From assembly GCF_001591545.1 (NCBI RefSeq), contig NZ_BCVC01000002.1:124001-188000 (forward strand): DNA of 64,000 nt, given 5' to 3'. Below, piece after piece: positions 9,299 to 17,691 of this stretch. The notes under the pieces are model-generated. The model was not told the DNA's origin and did no database searches. It saw nothing but the letters and a program-made list of their open reading frames with translations. How positions within the stretch are numbered: position 1 is the stretch's first letter; each line of letters opens with the position of its first letter. Origin of the DNA: Lederbergia lenta NBRC 16444 (GTDB lineage: Bacteria; Bacillota; Bacilli; Bacillales; Bacillaceae_C). Both the position numbers and the translations under genes were made by a program.

Positions 9299-9356
9299 TG
9301 ACGGCTCATATTTTACTACTCACGGCCGGTAAATCAGCTTCAACGCGATATTTACA
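9299..9356. repeat. Degenerate tandem repeat, 21-bp period, ACGGC-type
   Basis: Three copies of a unit starting ACGGC/ACGCG followed by a TTTA or GTAAA element begin at 9301, 9322 and 9343, exactly 21 bp apart. The unit (ACGGCCGGTAAAT) is close to that of the array after the GH125 gene (ACGGCCAGTAAAA). The stretch from the manA stop to here (9090-9298) shows no gene or other signal. Confidence 0.5.
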
Positions 9357-9400
9357 TAAAGTTTTTCGGAAAATAGAGCGAAATCATTACTTTATGTAAA
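9351..9400. repeat. Inverted repeat with 12-bp perfect arms
   Basis: TTTACATAAAGT (9351-9362) and ACTTTATGTAAA (9389-9400) are perfect inverse copies separated by 26 bases. The right arm runs into an A-rich tract. It could be a relic of a small palindromic element or an old terminator. Confidence 0.5.
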
Positions 9401-9414
9401 AAAATATGGATTCG

Positions 9415-9446
9415 AAAAAGTTGACTCATAAGCGGGTCAACTTTTT
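9415..9446. terminator. Bidirectional-looking intrinsic terminator
   Basis: The 11-bp perfect arms AAAAAGTTGAC (9415-9425) and GTCAACTTTTT (9436-9446) surround a 10-base loop, with A-tract and T-tract at opposite ends, so it can act in either direction. It is 326 bp after manA and may end that unit. Confidence 0.65.
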
Positions 9447-9460
9447 CAGTTTTGTTGAAG

Positions 9461-9565
9461 TGGTGCAATTAACGTGGAAGTGATGCAATTAATACCAAAA
9501 GTCGTGCAATTAACGCAGAATAAGAGCAATTAACCATTGAAGTTGAGCAATCAATATTCGAACCC
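9461..9565. repeat. Degenerate tandem repeat, 20/21-bp period, GCAATTAA-type
   Basis: Five copies of GCAATTAA (the last GCAATCAA) begin at 9465, 9485, 9506, 9526 and 9547, with spacings of 20, 21, 20 and 21 bp. The sequence between the cores is not conserved. There is no open frame. It is not a CRISPR array: the conserved part is only about 8-10 bp and the period is far too short. Confidence 0.7.
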
Positions 9566-9610
9566 CTCTTGTCAATAAATATAAGTATTAATTAATTACC
9601 ATTCATTTGT

Positions 9611-9666
9611 TTAAACGAGAGCTATATCCAATATGTTTCATTTAAAAACATCAAACCAAGGCTCTC
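9611..9666 (-). terminator. Possible terminator of the LysM-M14 gene
   Basis: Read on the minus strand, GAGAGC and GCTCTC form an outer helix and ATGTTT/AAACAT an inner helix, followed by GTTTAAA. The structure overlaps the stop codon of the peptidase gene at 9651. Confidence 0.4.
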
Positions 9667-10832
9667 ACAAAGATCCCTGATACATGTTCATAGATCTCAT
9701 CAAATTGTTCAATAGGGAGAGGGTTTTGGCCAAGGCCAAGTTCGAGAGTGAAGCCAGGCTTACGGAACTGCTGAATAAACCAATCTTTATAACCTGCGTA
9801 ACTATCAACATAACGGACAGATTTATAGCCACTCACCATCGCGAAATCGTTTGCAAGTATTTCTGATTCTGGTGGTTCTAATCCTTCGTATCCCCAATAA
9901 ATTTCTTTACCTTGTGTGTGTAAGGCGAGCAGTCTTTCAAAACCAGTTTGCTCGGCCAATGCCGCCATTGCTTTTGATTCGGGTTCCGATAACGGACTAT
10001 ACCCCGGAAAGTCACGTGGTCCGGGTTCTTTTGGTTTACGTTCTTTTTCAAATTCCCAATTTGCGGGGAACTGTTTATTTAAATCGACGCCTCGAATATT
10101 CGCTTTCCATCCAGAAAAGTCGGTATTCCCTTTATTCAATTTGACCACTTCTGCTTTTACCGATGCCGGTGGTCCGTTCAATACAAGATTCACTCCGTCT
10201 GGATTTACCATTGGGACGGCAGACAGCTGAGAGCGCAAATATAAAGTGAGGGCAGATATTCCTTTTATTGTTTGCCCATTTGTTAATGCGAGTAAATATT
10301 CATTTAAAAATTTCATAAGAATGGGTGTGGTGATCCACTCATTTGCATGAAAGGAAGCATTTATATTTACTTTTCTACTACTTTTTCCAACTCTGACTTG
10401 GTCAAGTGGCAATTGAAGTACACTTTTACCTACTTCATTGCTCTTAATAAATGGATAAATGGTTCGCAGTGTTTCTAAATCTTTACTCATTATGTTAAAA
10501 TCATAAGCCCTATTGCCATTCACAATAGGCTTTGTCACTCTCTCAGGTAAGCGAAGAATGGTGCCAATTTTCAAATGTGTTGGATTGGCATCCTGGTTTA
10601 ACAGCATCAAAGCATCGATATCCACGTTTCGGGCACGCGCCAGTTTCCAGTACGTATCGCCGTTTCGAACGGTGTATTTGCTCGTTGTAAAGCCAGGTAT
10701 TTTAACGAATTTTCCTAATGGAAGTGCATTCGGATCAATTTCAGGATTTGAATCAATAAGTAAGACAAGCGGAATATAAAGCAACTTGCTATAATGCCAA
10801 AGCGTATCGCCGGCTCGAACACGTACGTCCAT
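9651..10832 (-). CDS. LysM-M14 gamma-D-glutamyl-L-diamino acid endopeptidase (ENP1/YqgT-like)
   Basis: Zinc carboxypeptidase-fold enzyme that cuts the gamma-D-Glu to diaminopimelate bond of peptidoglycan stem peptides. Two LysM modules (about residues 1-47 and 52-98, each with a GDT(L/Y)W motif) precede an M14 domain. The domain has the zinc motif HANEW (about residue 162), a further histidine in LLALHTQGKE and the catalytic glutamate in FTLELGLG. This is the layout remembered for ENP1 of Lysinibacillus sphaericus and B. subtilis YqgT. There is no signal peptide, as in those relatives, which act on spore or recycled peptidoglycan. GAGGGGG sits 7 bases before ATG 10832; the ATG at 10838 is too close to it. 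Probably expressed in the mother cell or during muropeptide recycling. Confidence 0.88.
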   Translation of the reverse strand: MDVRVRAGDTLWHYSKLLYIPLVLLIDSNPEIDPNALPLGKFVKIPGFTTSKYTVRNGDTYWKLARARNVDIDALMLLNQDANPTHLKIGTILRLPERVTKPIVNGNRAYDFNIMSKDLETLRTIYPFIKSNEVGKSVLQLPLDQVRVGKSSRKVNINASFHANEWITTPILMKFLNEYLLALTNGQTIKGISALTLYLRSQLSAVPMVNPDGVNLVLNGPPASVKAEVVKLNKGNTDFSGWKANIRGVDLNKQFPANWEFEKERKPKEPGPRDFPGYSPLSEPESKAMAALAEQTGFERLLALHTQGKEIYWGYEGLEPPESEILANDFAMVSGYKSVRYVDSYAGYKDWFIQQFRKPGFTLELGLGQNPLPIEQFDEIYEHVSGIFVRALV

Positions 10833-10900
10833 ATGCATTCCCCCTCAAACAAAAATCGTCATCAGTTTAGATGTATGTGAGAAAAGGAAAGTCATGACAA

Positions 10901-12079
10901 TTAGTTTTCTAAAAAGACATCTGCTAAAATCAAAGAAGCTGCACCAGTTGCTGTACTGTACGAACCTTTAGTGGAACAAGAAATATCTGTAGTTTTTGCT
11001 TGTTCCGTTAATCCTCTTTTCGTTATAGCTTCTTTAATATGTTGCAAAATAAAATCACTCGCACCAGATACACCACCACCAATAATAATTTTCTCTGGAT
11101 TAAACATATGAATTAAGTTGGTAAGTCCGATGCCAATGTATTCTCCTGTTTTCGCTAAAACCTCAATCGCTAATGCATCTCCAGCGACCGCTGCCTCATA
11201 CACTGTTTTTCCTTCAATCACTTTATTTTCTAATATACTTTTGTTTCCTTGAAAGAGTGCATGTTTCGCTTCCTCAGCAATCGAAGGGCCAGAAACGAGT
11301 GTCTGCCAACAGCCTATATTTCCACAAGAACAAAGTTTTCCTGAAAGATCTACAGTCATGTGACCTATTTCTCCGGCCAAGTCATGTTCGCCATGGAATA
11401 ACTTTCCGTTTAGAATAATTCCAGCTCCCACACCATGACCAAGATTTACTGTCACCATATTCTCGTTATGCTCTCCATTTCCATACCAATACTCTCCAAA
11501 GGCCATTGCTCTTACATCATTATCTACCTTTATTGGAACATCAAAAGCCTTCTCAAGTTCAGATTTCAAATGTACATCTTTCAAATGGAGCATTGGTGCA
11601 TACAAAGCTATACCGCGCTCAACATCGACGGCCCCATGCATGCCAATCCCGATGCCAATTATTTCTTTGTCTTCATGATCTGAAACAAGTTTAGTAACTA
11701 GCTTTTTTATGAAAATAATAAGTTTTTCGTTCGTGATTGATTCTGTGATGGGTAAATGATTATGTTCTATAAGTTTGCCAGTTAAGTTCGTCAAAATCCC
11801 ACGTATGGATGTTGGACCAATATCTAAACCAATTACATGAAAACGATCAGTATTTATAATGAGCATCGTCGGTTTGCGACCCCCGAGTGATGCCCCAATT
11901 TCACTTTCTATAATTAATTCTGAACTCAGTAAATCACTCACGATTTTACTGACAGTGGGAGGAGTCAGCTTTGTATCCCTAGCAATTTCAGCTCTAGAAA
12001 TTGGACCGTCGATGCGGATTTTATTTAGAACAATAGAACGGTTCAATGATTTCATCCATTGAAAACTACCTTTTTTCAT
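10901..12079 (-). CDS. ROK family transcriptional repressor, probable regulator of galKET
   Basis: NagC/XylR-type repressor of about 392 aa. It has an N-terminal winged helix-turn-helix (residues about 15-65, ISRAEIARDTKLTPPTVSKI) followed by a ROK sugar-binding domain with GLDIGPTSIRGIL, the NLGHGVGAGI loop and a zinc site CSCGNIGCW. The frame is open from 12136, but ATG 12079 has GAGGTGGAG just upstream. It is transcribed divergently from galK with 125 bp between the starts, where a 19-bp near-palindrome lies (12142-12160). Its position argues for control of galactose genes, with galactose or a derivative as inducer. It is not the XylR orthologue; that is the protein at 16229-17410. Confidence 0.88.
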   Translation of the reverse strand: MKKGSFQWMKSLNRSIVLNKIRIDGPISRAEIARDTKLTPPTVSKIVSDLLSSELIIESEIGASLGGRKPTMLIINTDRFHVIGLDIGPTSIRGILTNLTGKLIEHNHLPITESITNEKLIIFIKKLVTKLVSDHEDKEIIGIGIGMHGAVDVERGIALYAPMLHLKDVHLKSELEKAFDVPIKVDNDVRAMAFGEYWYGNGEHNENMVTVNLGHGVGAGIILNGKLFHGEHDLAGEIGHMTVDLSGKLCSCGNIGCWQTLVSGPSIAEEAKHALFQGNKSILENKVIEGKTVYEAAVAGDALAIEVLAKTGEYIGIGLTNLIHMFNPEKIIIGGGVSGASDFILQHIKEAITKRGLTEQAKTTDISCSTKGSYSTATGAASLILADVFLEN

Positions 12080-12141
12080 AAAAACTCCACCTCTTTGTAG
12101 AAAATGATTGCAAATACATTGAATATATAATAACATAAAAA

Positions 12142-12160
12142 GTAAATTAAATTAATTAAC
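12142..12160. promoter_or_regulatory. Candidate ROK operator between repressor and galK
   Basis: GTAAATTAAATTAATTAAC is a palindrome of two 9-base arms with one mismatch, centred at 12151 in the divergent intergenic region, 45 bp before the galK start. Size and position fit a NagC/XylR-type operator. The region is very AT-rich, so chance symmetry is possible. Confidence 0.45.
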
Positions 12161-12204
12161 AAAGTTATTTCATGCTATAAAATATAAATAGGTAGGTGAC
12201 TATA

Positions 12205-13371
12205 TTGGAAAATTTACAAGAATTAAAAGCAAAGTTCGTAGAAATATTTGGTGGAGAAGGAGAGCAACGCTGTTTTTTCGCACCAGGACGTGTTAATTTG
12301 ATCGGGGAACATACTGATTATAACGGGGGACATGTGTTTCCATGTGCACTTGATGTCGGAACGACAGCAGTGGCAAGGAAAAGAATAGATCGTAAGCTAA
12401 GACTTTATTCGATGAACTTTCCAGAGAAAGGAATCATTGAAGTAAGTTTAGATTCGTTAATATATAGTGAAGAAGACGATTGGGCCAATTATCCTAAAGG
12501 GGTAGCAGCAACGCTTCAGAAAAATAATATTAACCTAGAATTTGGATTGGATGTACTATTCTTCGGTAATATTCCAAATGGTGCAGGTTTGTCTTCGTCA
12601 GCGTCTATTGAAATGGTAACCGCTGTCATGTTAAATGACATATTTAATCTTCGTCAAGATATGGTAGAGCTTGTAAAAATGGGGCAGCAAGCGGAGAATG
12701 AATTTGTTGGTGTGAATTGTGGAATTATGGACCAGTTTGCTATTGGTATGGGAAAAGAAGAGCATGCTATTTTGCTAGACTGCCAAACGCTAGATTATCA
12801 ATATAGTCCATTTCGACTTAAAGATCACACCCTTGTGATTGCGAATACGAATAAACGACGTGGGCTTGCCGATTCTAAGTATAATGAACGCCGAGAGCAA
12901 TGTGACCGTGCATTGGAACAGTTACAAGGCGAGCTAAAGATTGATTCATTAGGTGAATTATCGATAGAGCAGTATGAAGCGAATAAACATCTTATTCAAG
13001 ATGATACAGATCGTAAACGTGCAAAGCATGCTGTTTATGAAAATCAACGTACATTGGCAGCTGTAGAAAAATTGAATGCAGGAGATATTGAGGCATTTGG
13101 TAAACTAATGAATGAATCGCATATTTCATTAAGGGATGATTATGCGGTGACAGGAACAGAGCTAGATGCGCTAGTTGAAGCAGCTTGGGATGCTGGTGCT
13201 GTTGGTGCCCGCATGACAGGTGCAGGTTTTGGTGGTTGCACGATTAACCTTGTTCATAAAGAAGCTTCTAACAGTTTTATTGAAAAGGTAGGCGAACAAT
13301 ACGAAGCAGCCACAGGAATCAAAGCTGACTTTTACATTGTGAAAATTGGTAGTGGCGCACAGGAAATTTAA
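12205..13371 (+). CDS. galK: Galactokinase
   Basis: GHMP-family kinase phosphorylating alpha-D-galactose at C1, the first Leloir step. Signature motifs are the galactokinase box GRVNLIGEHTDYNGGHVF (near residue 30), the ATP-binding GAGLSSSAS and the C-terminal GARMTGAGFGGCT. The best start is TTG 12205, preceded by AGGTGA at 12194-12199, giving MENLQELKAKF. The GTG at 12196 lies inside that ribosome site. Length about 388 aa is normal. It is first of the galK-galE-galT cluster and divergent from a ROK repressor. A perfect 13-bp hairpin follows in the gap before galE. Confidence 0.95.
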   Translation: MENLQELKAKFVEIFGGEGEQRCFFAPGRVNLIGEHTDYNGGHVFPCALDVGTTAVARKRIDRKLRLYSMNFPEKGIIEVSLDSLIYSEEDDWANYPKGVAATLQKNNINLEFGLDVLFFGNIPNGAGLSSSASIEMVTAVMLNDIFNLRQDMVELVKMGQQAENEFVGVNCGIMDQFAIGMGKEEHAILLDCQTLDYQYSPFRLKDHTLVIANTNKRRGLADSKYNERREQCDRALEQLQGELKIDSLGELSIEQYEANKHLIQDDTDRKRAKHAVYENQRTLAAVEKLNAGDIEAFGKLMNESHISLRDDYAVTGTELDALVEAAWDAGAVGARMTGAGFGGCTINLVHKEASNSFIEKVGEQYEAATGIKADFYIVKIGSGAQEI

Positions 13372-13466
13372 TTTAATATGGCAAGAAACGCTCACTTATA
13401 TAGTGGGGAAATGAATGCAATCTAAAGATTCCCCCCTGCTAAATGAAGTGAAAGCCTCTAACGGAT

Positions 13467-13509
13467 GTCGCAGATTTTGAATCGGGTAAACTGGATTCAA
13501 AATCTGGAC
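13467..13509 (+). other. Strong intercistronic hairpin between galK and galE
   Basis: CAGATTTTGAATC (13471-13483) and GATTCAAAATCTG (13494-13506) form a perfect 13-bp stem with a 10-base loop, extended by GTC/GAC across a one-base bulge. No T-tract follows, so it is more likely an RNA-stability or processing element than a terminator. Confidence 0.6.
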
Positions 13510-13574
13510 GCAATAACGCCAAGGTTTAGTCGATTAGATGCTTTGAAAAATAGATGGAAGCGGAGGAATCATGA

Positions 13575-14564
13575 ATGACAATTTTAGTTTGTGGTGGAGC
13601 TGGATATATTGGTAGTCATGCTGTTGCAGAATTGATTGGACGTGGAGAAGAAGTTGTTGTCGTCGATAATTTGCAAACGGGGCATGCAGCTGCATTGACG
13701 GAAGGAACCAAATTTTACGAGGGTGATCTACGTAATGAATCTTTTCTTGATCTTGTTTTTACAGAAAATGAGATTGATGCAGTCATGCACTTTGCTGCAG
13801 ATTCACTTGTTGGTGTAAGTGTAAAAGAGCCATTGCAGTATTATGATAATAATGTTGGTGGAGCTATTTCATTACTAAAAGCAATGCAAAAGCATGATGT
13901 GAAAAATATTGTATTCTCATCTACCGCTGCAACGTATGGGGAGCCGAAGGAAAGTCCAATTGCTGAAACTGCGGAAACATCACCTACAAATCCATATGGT
14001 GAAACAAAGCTTGCGATTGAAAAGATGTTGAAATGGAGTGAACAAGCATATGGAATTAATTATGTTGTTCTTCGTTATTTCAATGTCGCTGGGGCACATC
14101 CAAATGGCGTGATTGGAGAGGATCACAACCCAGAAACACATTTAATCCCAATCATTTTAGAAGCTGCATTAGGTAAACGGGATCAAATTTCAATTTTCGG
14201 TAATGATTATGATACACCAGACGGTACATGTATTAGAGATTATATTCATGTGATTGACTTGGTTGAGGCACATATTTTAGCTATTGAAAAATTGCGTAAA
14301 TCCGGAACGAGTGCTACGTATAATTTGGGCAATGGTAATGGCTATAGTGTCAACGAAGTACTTGCGGCTGCTAGAGAAGTAACAGGTAAGGAAATTCCTG
14401 CTGTCATCGCTCCGCGTCGTGGTGGTGATCCTGCGAGACTTGTTGCCTCATCAGAAAAAGCAAAGCAAGAACTGGGCTGGAAGCCGCAATATGAATCATT
14501 AGAATCAATGATCGATAGTGCATGGGCTTGGTTCCAGAAACATCCTAATGGCTATAAGCAGTAA
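13575..14564 (+). CDS. galE: UDP-glucose 4-epimerase
   Basis: Short-chain dehydrogenase-type epimerase interconverting UDP-galactose and UDP-glucose with bound NAD. The nucleotide motif GGAGYIGSH is at residues 7-15, serines lie in SSTAATYGE, and the catalytic Y141 and K145 are in YGETK. The middle (VLRYFNVAGAHPNG) and the C-terminal PRRGGDPA segment are typical. At 329 aa it is full length. GGAGGA sits 7 bases before ATG 13575. It lies 203 bp after galK and 19 bp before galT. Confidence 0.96.
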   Translation: MTILVCGGAGYIGSHAVAELIGRGEEVVVVDNLQTGHAAALTEGTKFYEGDLRNESFLDLVFTENEIDAVMHFAADSLVGVSVKEPLQYYDNNVGGAISLLKAMQKHDVKNIVFSSTAATYGEPKESPIAETAETSPTNPYGETKLAIEKMLKWSEQAYGINYVVLRYFNVAGAHPNGVIGEDHNPETHLIPIILEAALGKRDQISIFGNDYDTPDGTCIRDYIHVIDLVEAHILAIEKLRKSGTSATYNLGNGNGYSVNEVLAAAREVTGKEIPAVIAPRRGGDPARLVASSEKAKQELGWKPQYESLESMIDSAWAWFQKHPNGYKQ

Positions 14565-14583
14565 GAGATGAAGGAGGATATCC

Positions 14584-16095
14584 ATGTCAATATATGAATC
14601 TTTAGAACAGCTTGTTCAGTATGGATTAAATAAGGGGTTAATTGAAAAATGGGACGTTGATTTTGTCCGAAACGATTTGCTAGCAACATTAGGTCTTGAA
14701 GAGTGGAAATCAACTGAAATAATAGAAGTAGATGATGAATCACCTGTTCATATTTTAGAAGAAATTTTAGATTGGGCTGCTGAGAATGGAAAATTGCCGC
14801 ATAATACGATCACATATCGTGACATGCTCGATACCAAAATAATGGCAGCATTTATTGCTCGCCCATCTACGGTGATCAGTACATTTAATGATCTATATCA
14901 CTCAGAAGGACCGGAAGCTGCTACAAATTACTTTTACAACTTATCACAAGACTCCAATTATATTAGAACAGATAGGGTTGCGAAAAATGAGCATTGGTAT
15001 GCGGAGACACCATATGGTGATCTGGAAATTACGATCAATTTATCGAAACCAGAGAAGGATCCAGTAGCAATTGCAGCTGAAAAGGATAAAGTGAAGATCG
15101 CTTATCCAGACTGTTTATTATGTAAGGAAAATGTCGGGTATGCTGGGAGGGTTGATCATCCCTCGAGACAAAATCACCGCATCATTCCTGTTACATTGAA
15201 TGAGGAACAATGGTATCTCCAATTTTCACCATATGTGTATTATAATGAGCATGCGATTGTGTTTTCTGGAGAGCATGAACCGATGAGAATATCAAAATTA
15301 GGCTTTCAACGACTACTTGATTTCGTCGATCAGTATCCACATTATTTTGTTGGATCGAATGCAGATTTACCAATTGTTGGTGGATCTATCCTTAGCCATG
15401 ACCATTTCCAAGGTGGAAACCATGCTTTTCCAATGGCGAAAGCTAAATTGGATTCGACCTTTACAATTAAAGGGTATGAAGAGATAGATGCAGGGATTGT
15501 ACATTGGCCAATGTCGGTCATACGTCTACGAGGAAAAGATCGCCATCAAATTGCCGAGCTTGCAGACTATGTAACCAACGCATGGAAGAATTACAGTGAT
15601 CCTGAAGCAGATATCCACGCATTTAGTGGCGCCGAGCCACATAATACAGTAACACCAATCGTCCGACGTTCGGGAGAATATTTTGAGTTTGATATTGTTT
15701 TACGCAATAACCGAACTAATGAGGAGCATCCAATGGGGATATTCCATCCACATGAGGAAGTCCATCATATTAAAAAAGAAAACATTGGCTTAATTGAAGT
15801 AATGGGGCTTGCGGTTTTACCAGGTAGACTAAAAGAAGAACTGCAAAAAGTGGGAACTTATTTACTTGAGGCAGATTATGAACAGCAGCTAATTGCTGAC
15901 GAACTCACGAATAAGCATGCGGTTTGGGCGCTAGGAATTAAAGAAAGACATAGTGATATAAATGAAGAAAATGTACATGAAATCATTAGGAATGAAGTAG
16001 GTCGCGTTTTTTCTACTGTTCTTGAACACGCCGGAGTGTACAAACGGACACCAGAAGGGCAGCAAGCCTTTCAAAGATTCATTGATTCCATTTAA
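14584..16095 (+). CDS. galT: UDP-glucose--hexose-1-phosphate uridylyltransferase, class II
   Basis: Transfers UMP from UDP-glucose to galactose-1-phosphate, completing the Leloir pathway. At 503 aa it is the long Firmicutes type (GalT class II), not the 350-aa HIT-like enteric type. The active-site segment SHDHFQGGNHAFPM and the PFAR-like region YPDCLLCKENVGYAGR are present. AAGGAGG lies before the ATG, 19 bp after galE, so galE-galT are co-transcribed. A strong hairpin terminator starts 2 bases after the stop codon. Confidence 0.96.
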   Translation: MSIYESLEQLVQYGLNKGLIEKWDVDFVRNDLLATLGLEEWKSTEIIEVDDESPVHILEEILDWAAENGKLPHNTITYRDMLDTKIMAAFIARPSTVISTFNDLYHSEGPEAATNYFYNLSQDSNYIRTDRVAKNEHWYAETPYGDLEITINLSKPEKDPVAIAAEKDKVKIAYPDCLLCKENVGYAGRVDHPSRQNHRIIPVTLNEEQWYLQFSPYVYYNEHAIVFSGEHEPMRISKLGFQRLLDFVDQYPHYFVGSNADLPIVGGSILSHDHFQGGNHAFPMAKAKLDSTFTIKGYEEIDAGIVHWPMSVIRLRGKDRHQIAELADYVTNAWKNYSDPEADIHAFSGAEPHNTVTPIVRRSGEYFEFDIVLRNNRTNEEHPMGIFHPHEEVHHIKKENIGLIEVMGLAVLPGRLKEELQKVGTYLLEADYEQQLIADELTNKHAVWALGIKERHSDINEENVHEIIRNEVGRVFSTVLEHAGVYKRTPEGQQAFQRFIDSI

Positions 16096-16096
16096 G

Positions 16097-16145
16097 AAAG
16101 CAGTTCTCCAACGCAATGATGCGATGGAGAACTGCTTTACTTTAT
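16097..16145. terminator. Intrinsic terminator shared by galT and convergent xylR
   Basis: The 14-bp perfect arms AAAGCAGTTCTCCA (16097-16110) and TGGAGAACTGCTTT (16125-16138), with an inner CGCA/TGCG helix capped by ATGA, are followed by ACTTTATC on the plus side and CTTAAAT on the minus side. It lies between convergent genes. Confidence 0.85.
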
Positions 16146-16228
16146 CATCCACGAATTAGCCTAATATCATCAACAACGTCAAGACTTTTCATGTTAATTA
16201 GCTCAAACGCTCTATTTTAGTTAAGGTA

Positions 16229-17410
16229 TTATCCATTATCCTCCAATGTTTTCTTGAGAAAGTGCTCGACTGAAAACGCGGAGACGCCTAATGCCGTGGA
16301 AGGAGTAAATGGGCTAGAAAATTGAATACTAACCTCGCCTTGTAGAGAAGCCATTGCATGCTTTTTAACATAATCCTGTACAGGTCTTTCTATCCACTTT
16401 TTAGCCCCAGATAGAATATTGCCGACGATAATTTTCTTTGGATTAAGAGCATGAACAATACTGACAATCCCCATACCAAGATGAGCAGCAATATCATCTA
16501 GAAGAGAAATTGCTTTACTGTCAGATGCCTCTGCTTTTTCGGTCACTTGAATCACACAGTCTTCTTCTCCTTCAATTAAATTTAATTCTAAGGCCCTTTT
16601 TATTAAAAATTGTTCAGAAGCGTATAACTCCCAGCAACCGATATTTCCGCAACGGCATCTATCTCCATTCATATTCATCGTCATATGGCCGAATTCTCCG
16701 GAGAATCCATAAGAACCCTTGTACAATTGCCCGTTGAAAATGATACCGGTTCCGATTCCCGTTCCGGCACTGATATAGACTAGATCATTTACATCTTTTG
16801 CTAGTCCAAACATCTTTTCTCCGTAAGCGCCCGCATTTGCTTCGTTCTCAATGATAACTGGAATATTAAAATCGGATTCGATTTCTTTTTTAAACGAAGA
16901 ATTTTTCCAACCAAGGTTTGGTGCAAGTAATACGTCATTATTTTCATCAACAATGCCGGGAGCCCCTATGCCAATTCCTACGATCCCATAGGGGGTGGAA
17001 GGTGCTTCGGAGATTAAATGGGAGATGTTAGCTTTTACATGATCTAAAGTTTGTTCGATGGATGATGAAGTATAGGATTGCTGCTTTTGATTTAAAATAT
17101 TACCCTGAAGATCCGTTATAATGCCACGAATATAATTTACGCCAAGATCAATACCAATGGCAGAACCAGCACTTTGATTAAAGGTGAGCATGACTGGGCG
17201 CCTGCCACCACTAGATTCACCAGGACCTGTCTCTAAAATTAATTGTTCTTTAATTAATTCCGCAACTAATGAGGAAACAGTCCCTTTATTTAATCCCGAT
17301 TGTTGAGCAATATCCGCACGCGAAATCGGTGATTTCGTTTTAACTAGCTGAAGCACAATCGACTTGTTTTCTTTTTTTATTAACTGTTGATTCCACGTTG
17401 AAATTTTCAT
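16229..17410 (-). CDS. xylR: Xylose repressor, ROK family
   Basis: Repressor of xylose genes, closely following B. subtilis XylR as remembered (ISRADIAQQSGLNKGTVSSL helix-turn-helix at about residues 29-48, then ESSGGRRPVML). The ROK domain has a GIDLGVNYIRGIITDL motif, a GAGTGIG-type phosphate loop (ISAGTGIGTGI) and a zinc site CRCGNIGCWE. AAAGGAG lies 7 bases before ATG 17410. It is 393 aa, full length. It is separated from xylA-xylB (28226 onward) by more than 10 kb holding a two-component system, an ABC importer and a beta-galactosidase. It would bind the palindrome at 28108-28136 and release with xylose. Confidence 0.9.
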   Translation of the reverse strand: MKISTWNQQLIKKENKSIVLQLVKTKSPISRADIAQQSGLNKGTVSSLVAELIKEQLILETGPGESSGGRRPVMLTFNQSAGSAIGIDLGVNYIRGIITDLQGNILNQKQQSYTSSSIEQTLDHVKANISHLISEAPSTPYGIVGIGIGAPGIVDENNDVLLAPNLGWKNSSFKKEIESDFNIPVIIENEANAGAYGEKMFGLAKDVNDLVYISAGTGIGTGIIFNGQLYKGSYGFSGEFGHMTMNMNGDRCRCGNIGCWELYASEQFLIKRALELNLIEGEEDCVIQVTEKAEASDSKAISLLDDIAAHLGMGIVSIVHALNPKKIIVGNILSGAKKWIERPVQDYVKKHAMASLQGEVSIQFSSPFTPSTALGVSAFSVEHFLKKTLEDNG

Positions 17411-17460
17411 TGGATTCTCCTTTGAGCTTTAAACGTTAATTTACTCAACCTTGGCAGTTG

Positions 17461-17515
17461 AATTTTAATTGCAATCTCTTAAGCTAGGATAGCTTAAGAG
17501 ATTGCGATTAAAATT
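17461..17515. repeat. 55-bp near-perfect palindrome
   Basis: Two 26-base arms (17461-17486 and 17490-17515) around GGA pair with a single G-T wobble; the core is CTTAAGCTA/TAGCTTAAG. It lies 50 bp upstream of the xylR start, where no gene needs a terminator. As RNA or cruciform it would be very stable. It may be a small palindromic mobile element or an orphan terminator. Confidence 0.75.
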
Positions 17516-17559
17516 ATATACTAAACTTGCTTTTAGTTGAATGCCTTGTATGTAAAAAA

Positions 17560-17691
17560 GACACCTTGTCCCTTGGTATAAAAATGGCGATGAACCAATT
17601 ACACAAACAGAAAGGTGTCACCAGTATGTTATCTGAAAATGCTTCCTTTTTCCACTTGTGGAGCTCGAGTTTTTTTACTTCCCTTAATTAA
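17560..17691 (+). other. Possible decayed insertion-sequence end with a 21-codon frame
   Basis: GACACCTT (17560-17567) and AAGGTGTC (17612-17619) are inverse copies. The second doubles as a Shine-Dalgarno-like AAAGGTG 8 bases before ATG 17626, which opens a frame of only 21 codons (MLSENASFFHLWSSSFFTSLN). This could be the left end and truncated start of a transposase gene, but I recognise no family. Between here and the repeat at 17908 I see nothing else. Confidence 0.25.

Noticed and set aside
9461-9565. CRISPR-like repeat array
   Set aside because: The conserved core is 8-10 bp with a 20-21 bp period and there are no cas genes, so it is not CRISPR.
9684-10779. Several plus-strand open frames opposite the LysM-M14 gene
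   Set aside because: They are antisense frames; the minus-strand protein has two LysM modules and full M14 zinc motifs.
12108-12131. TTGCAA and TATAAT as a galK promoter
   Set aside because: The spacing between the two boxes is only 12 bp, too short for sigma-A.
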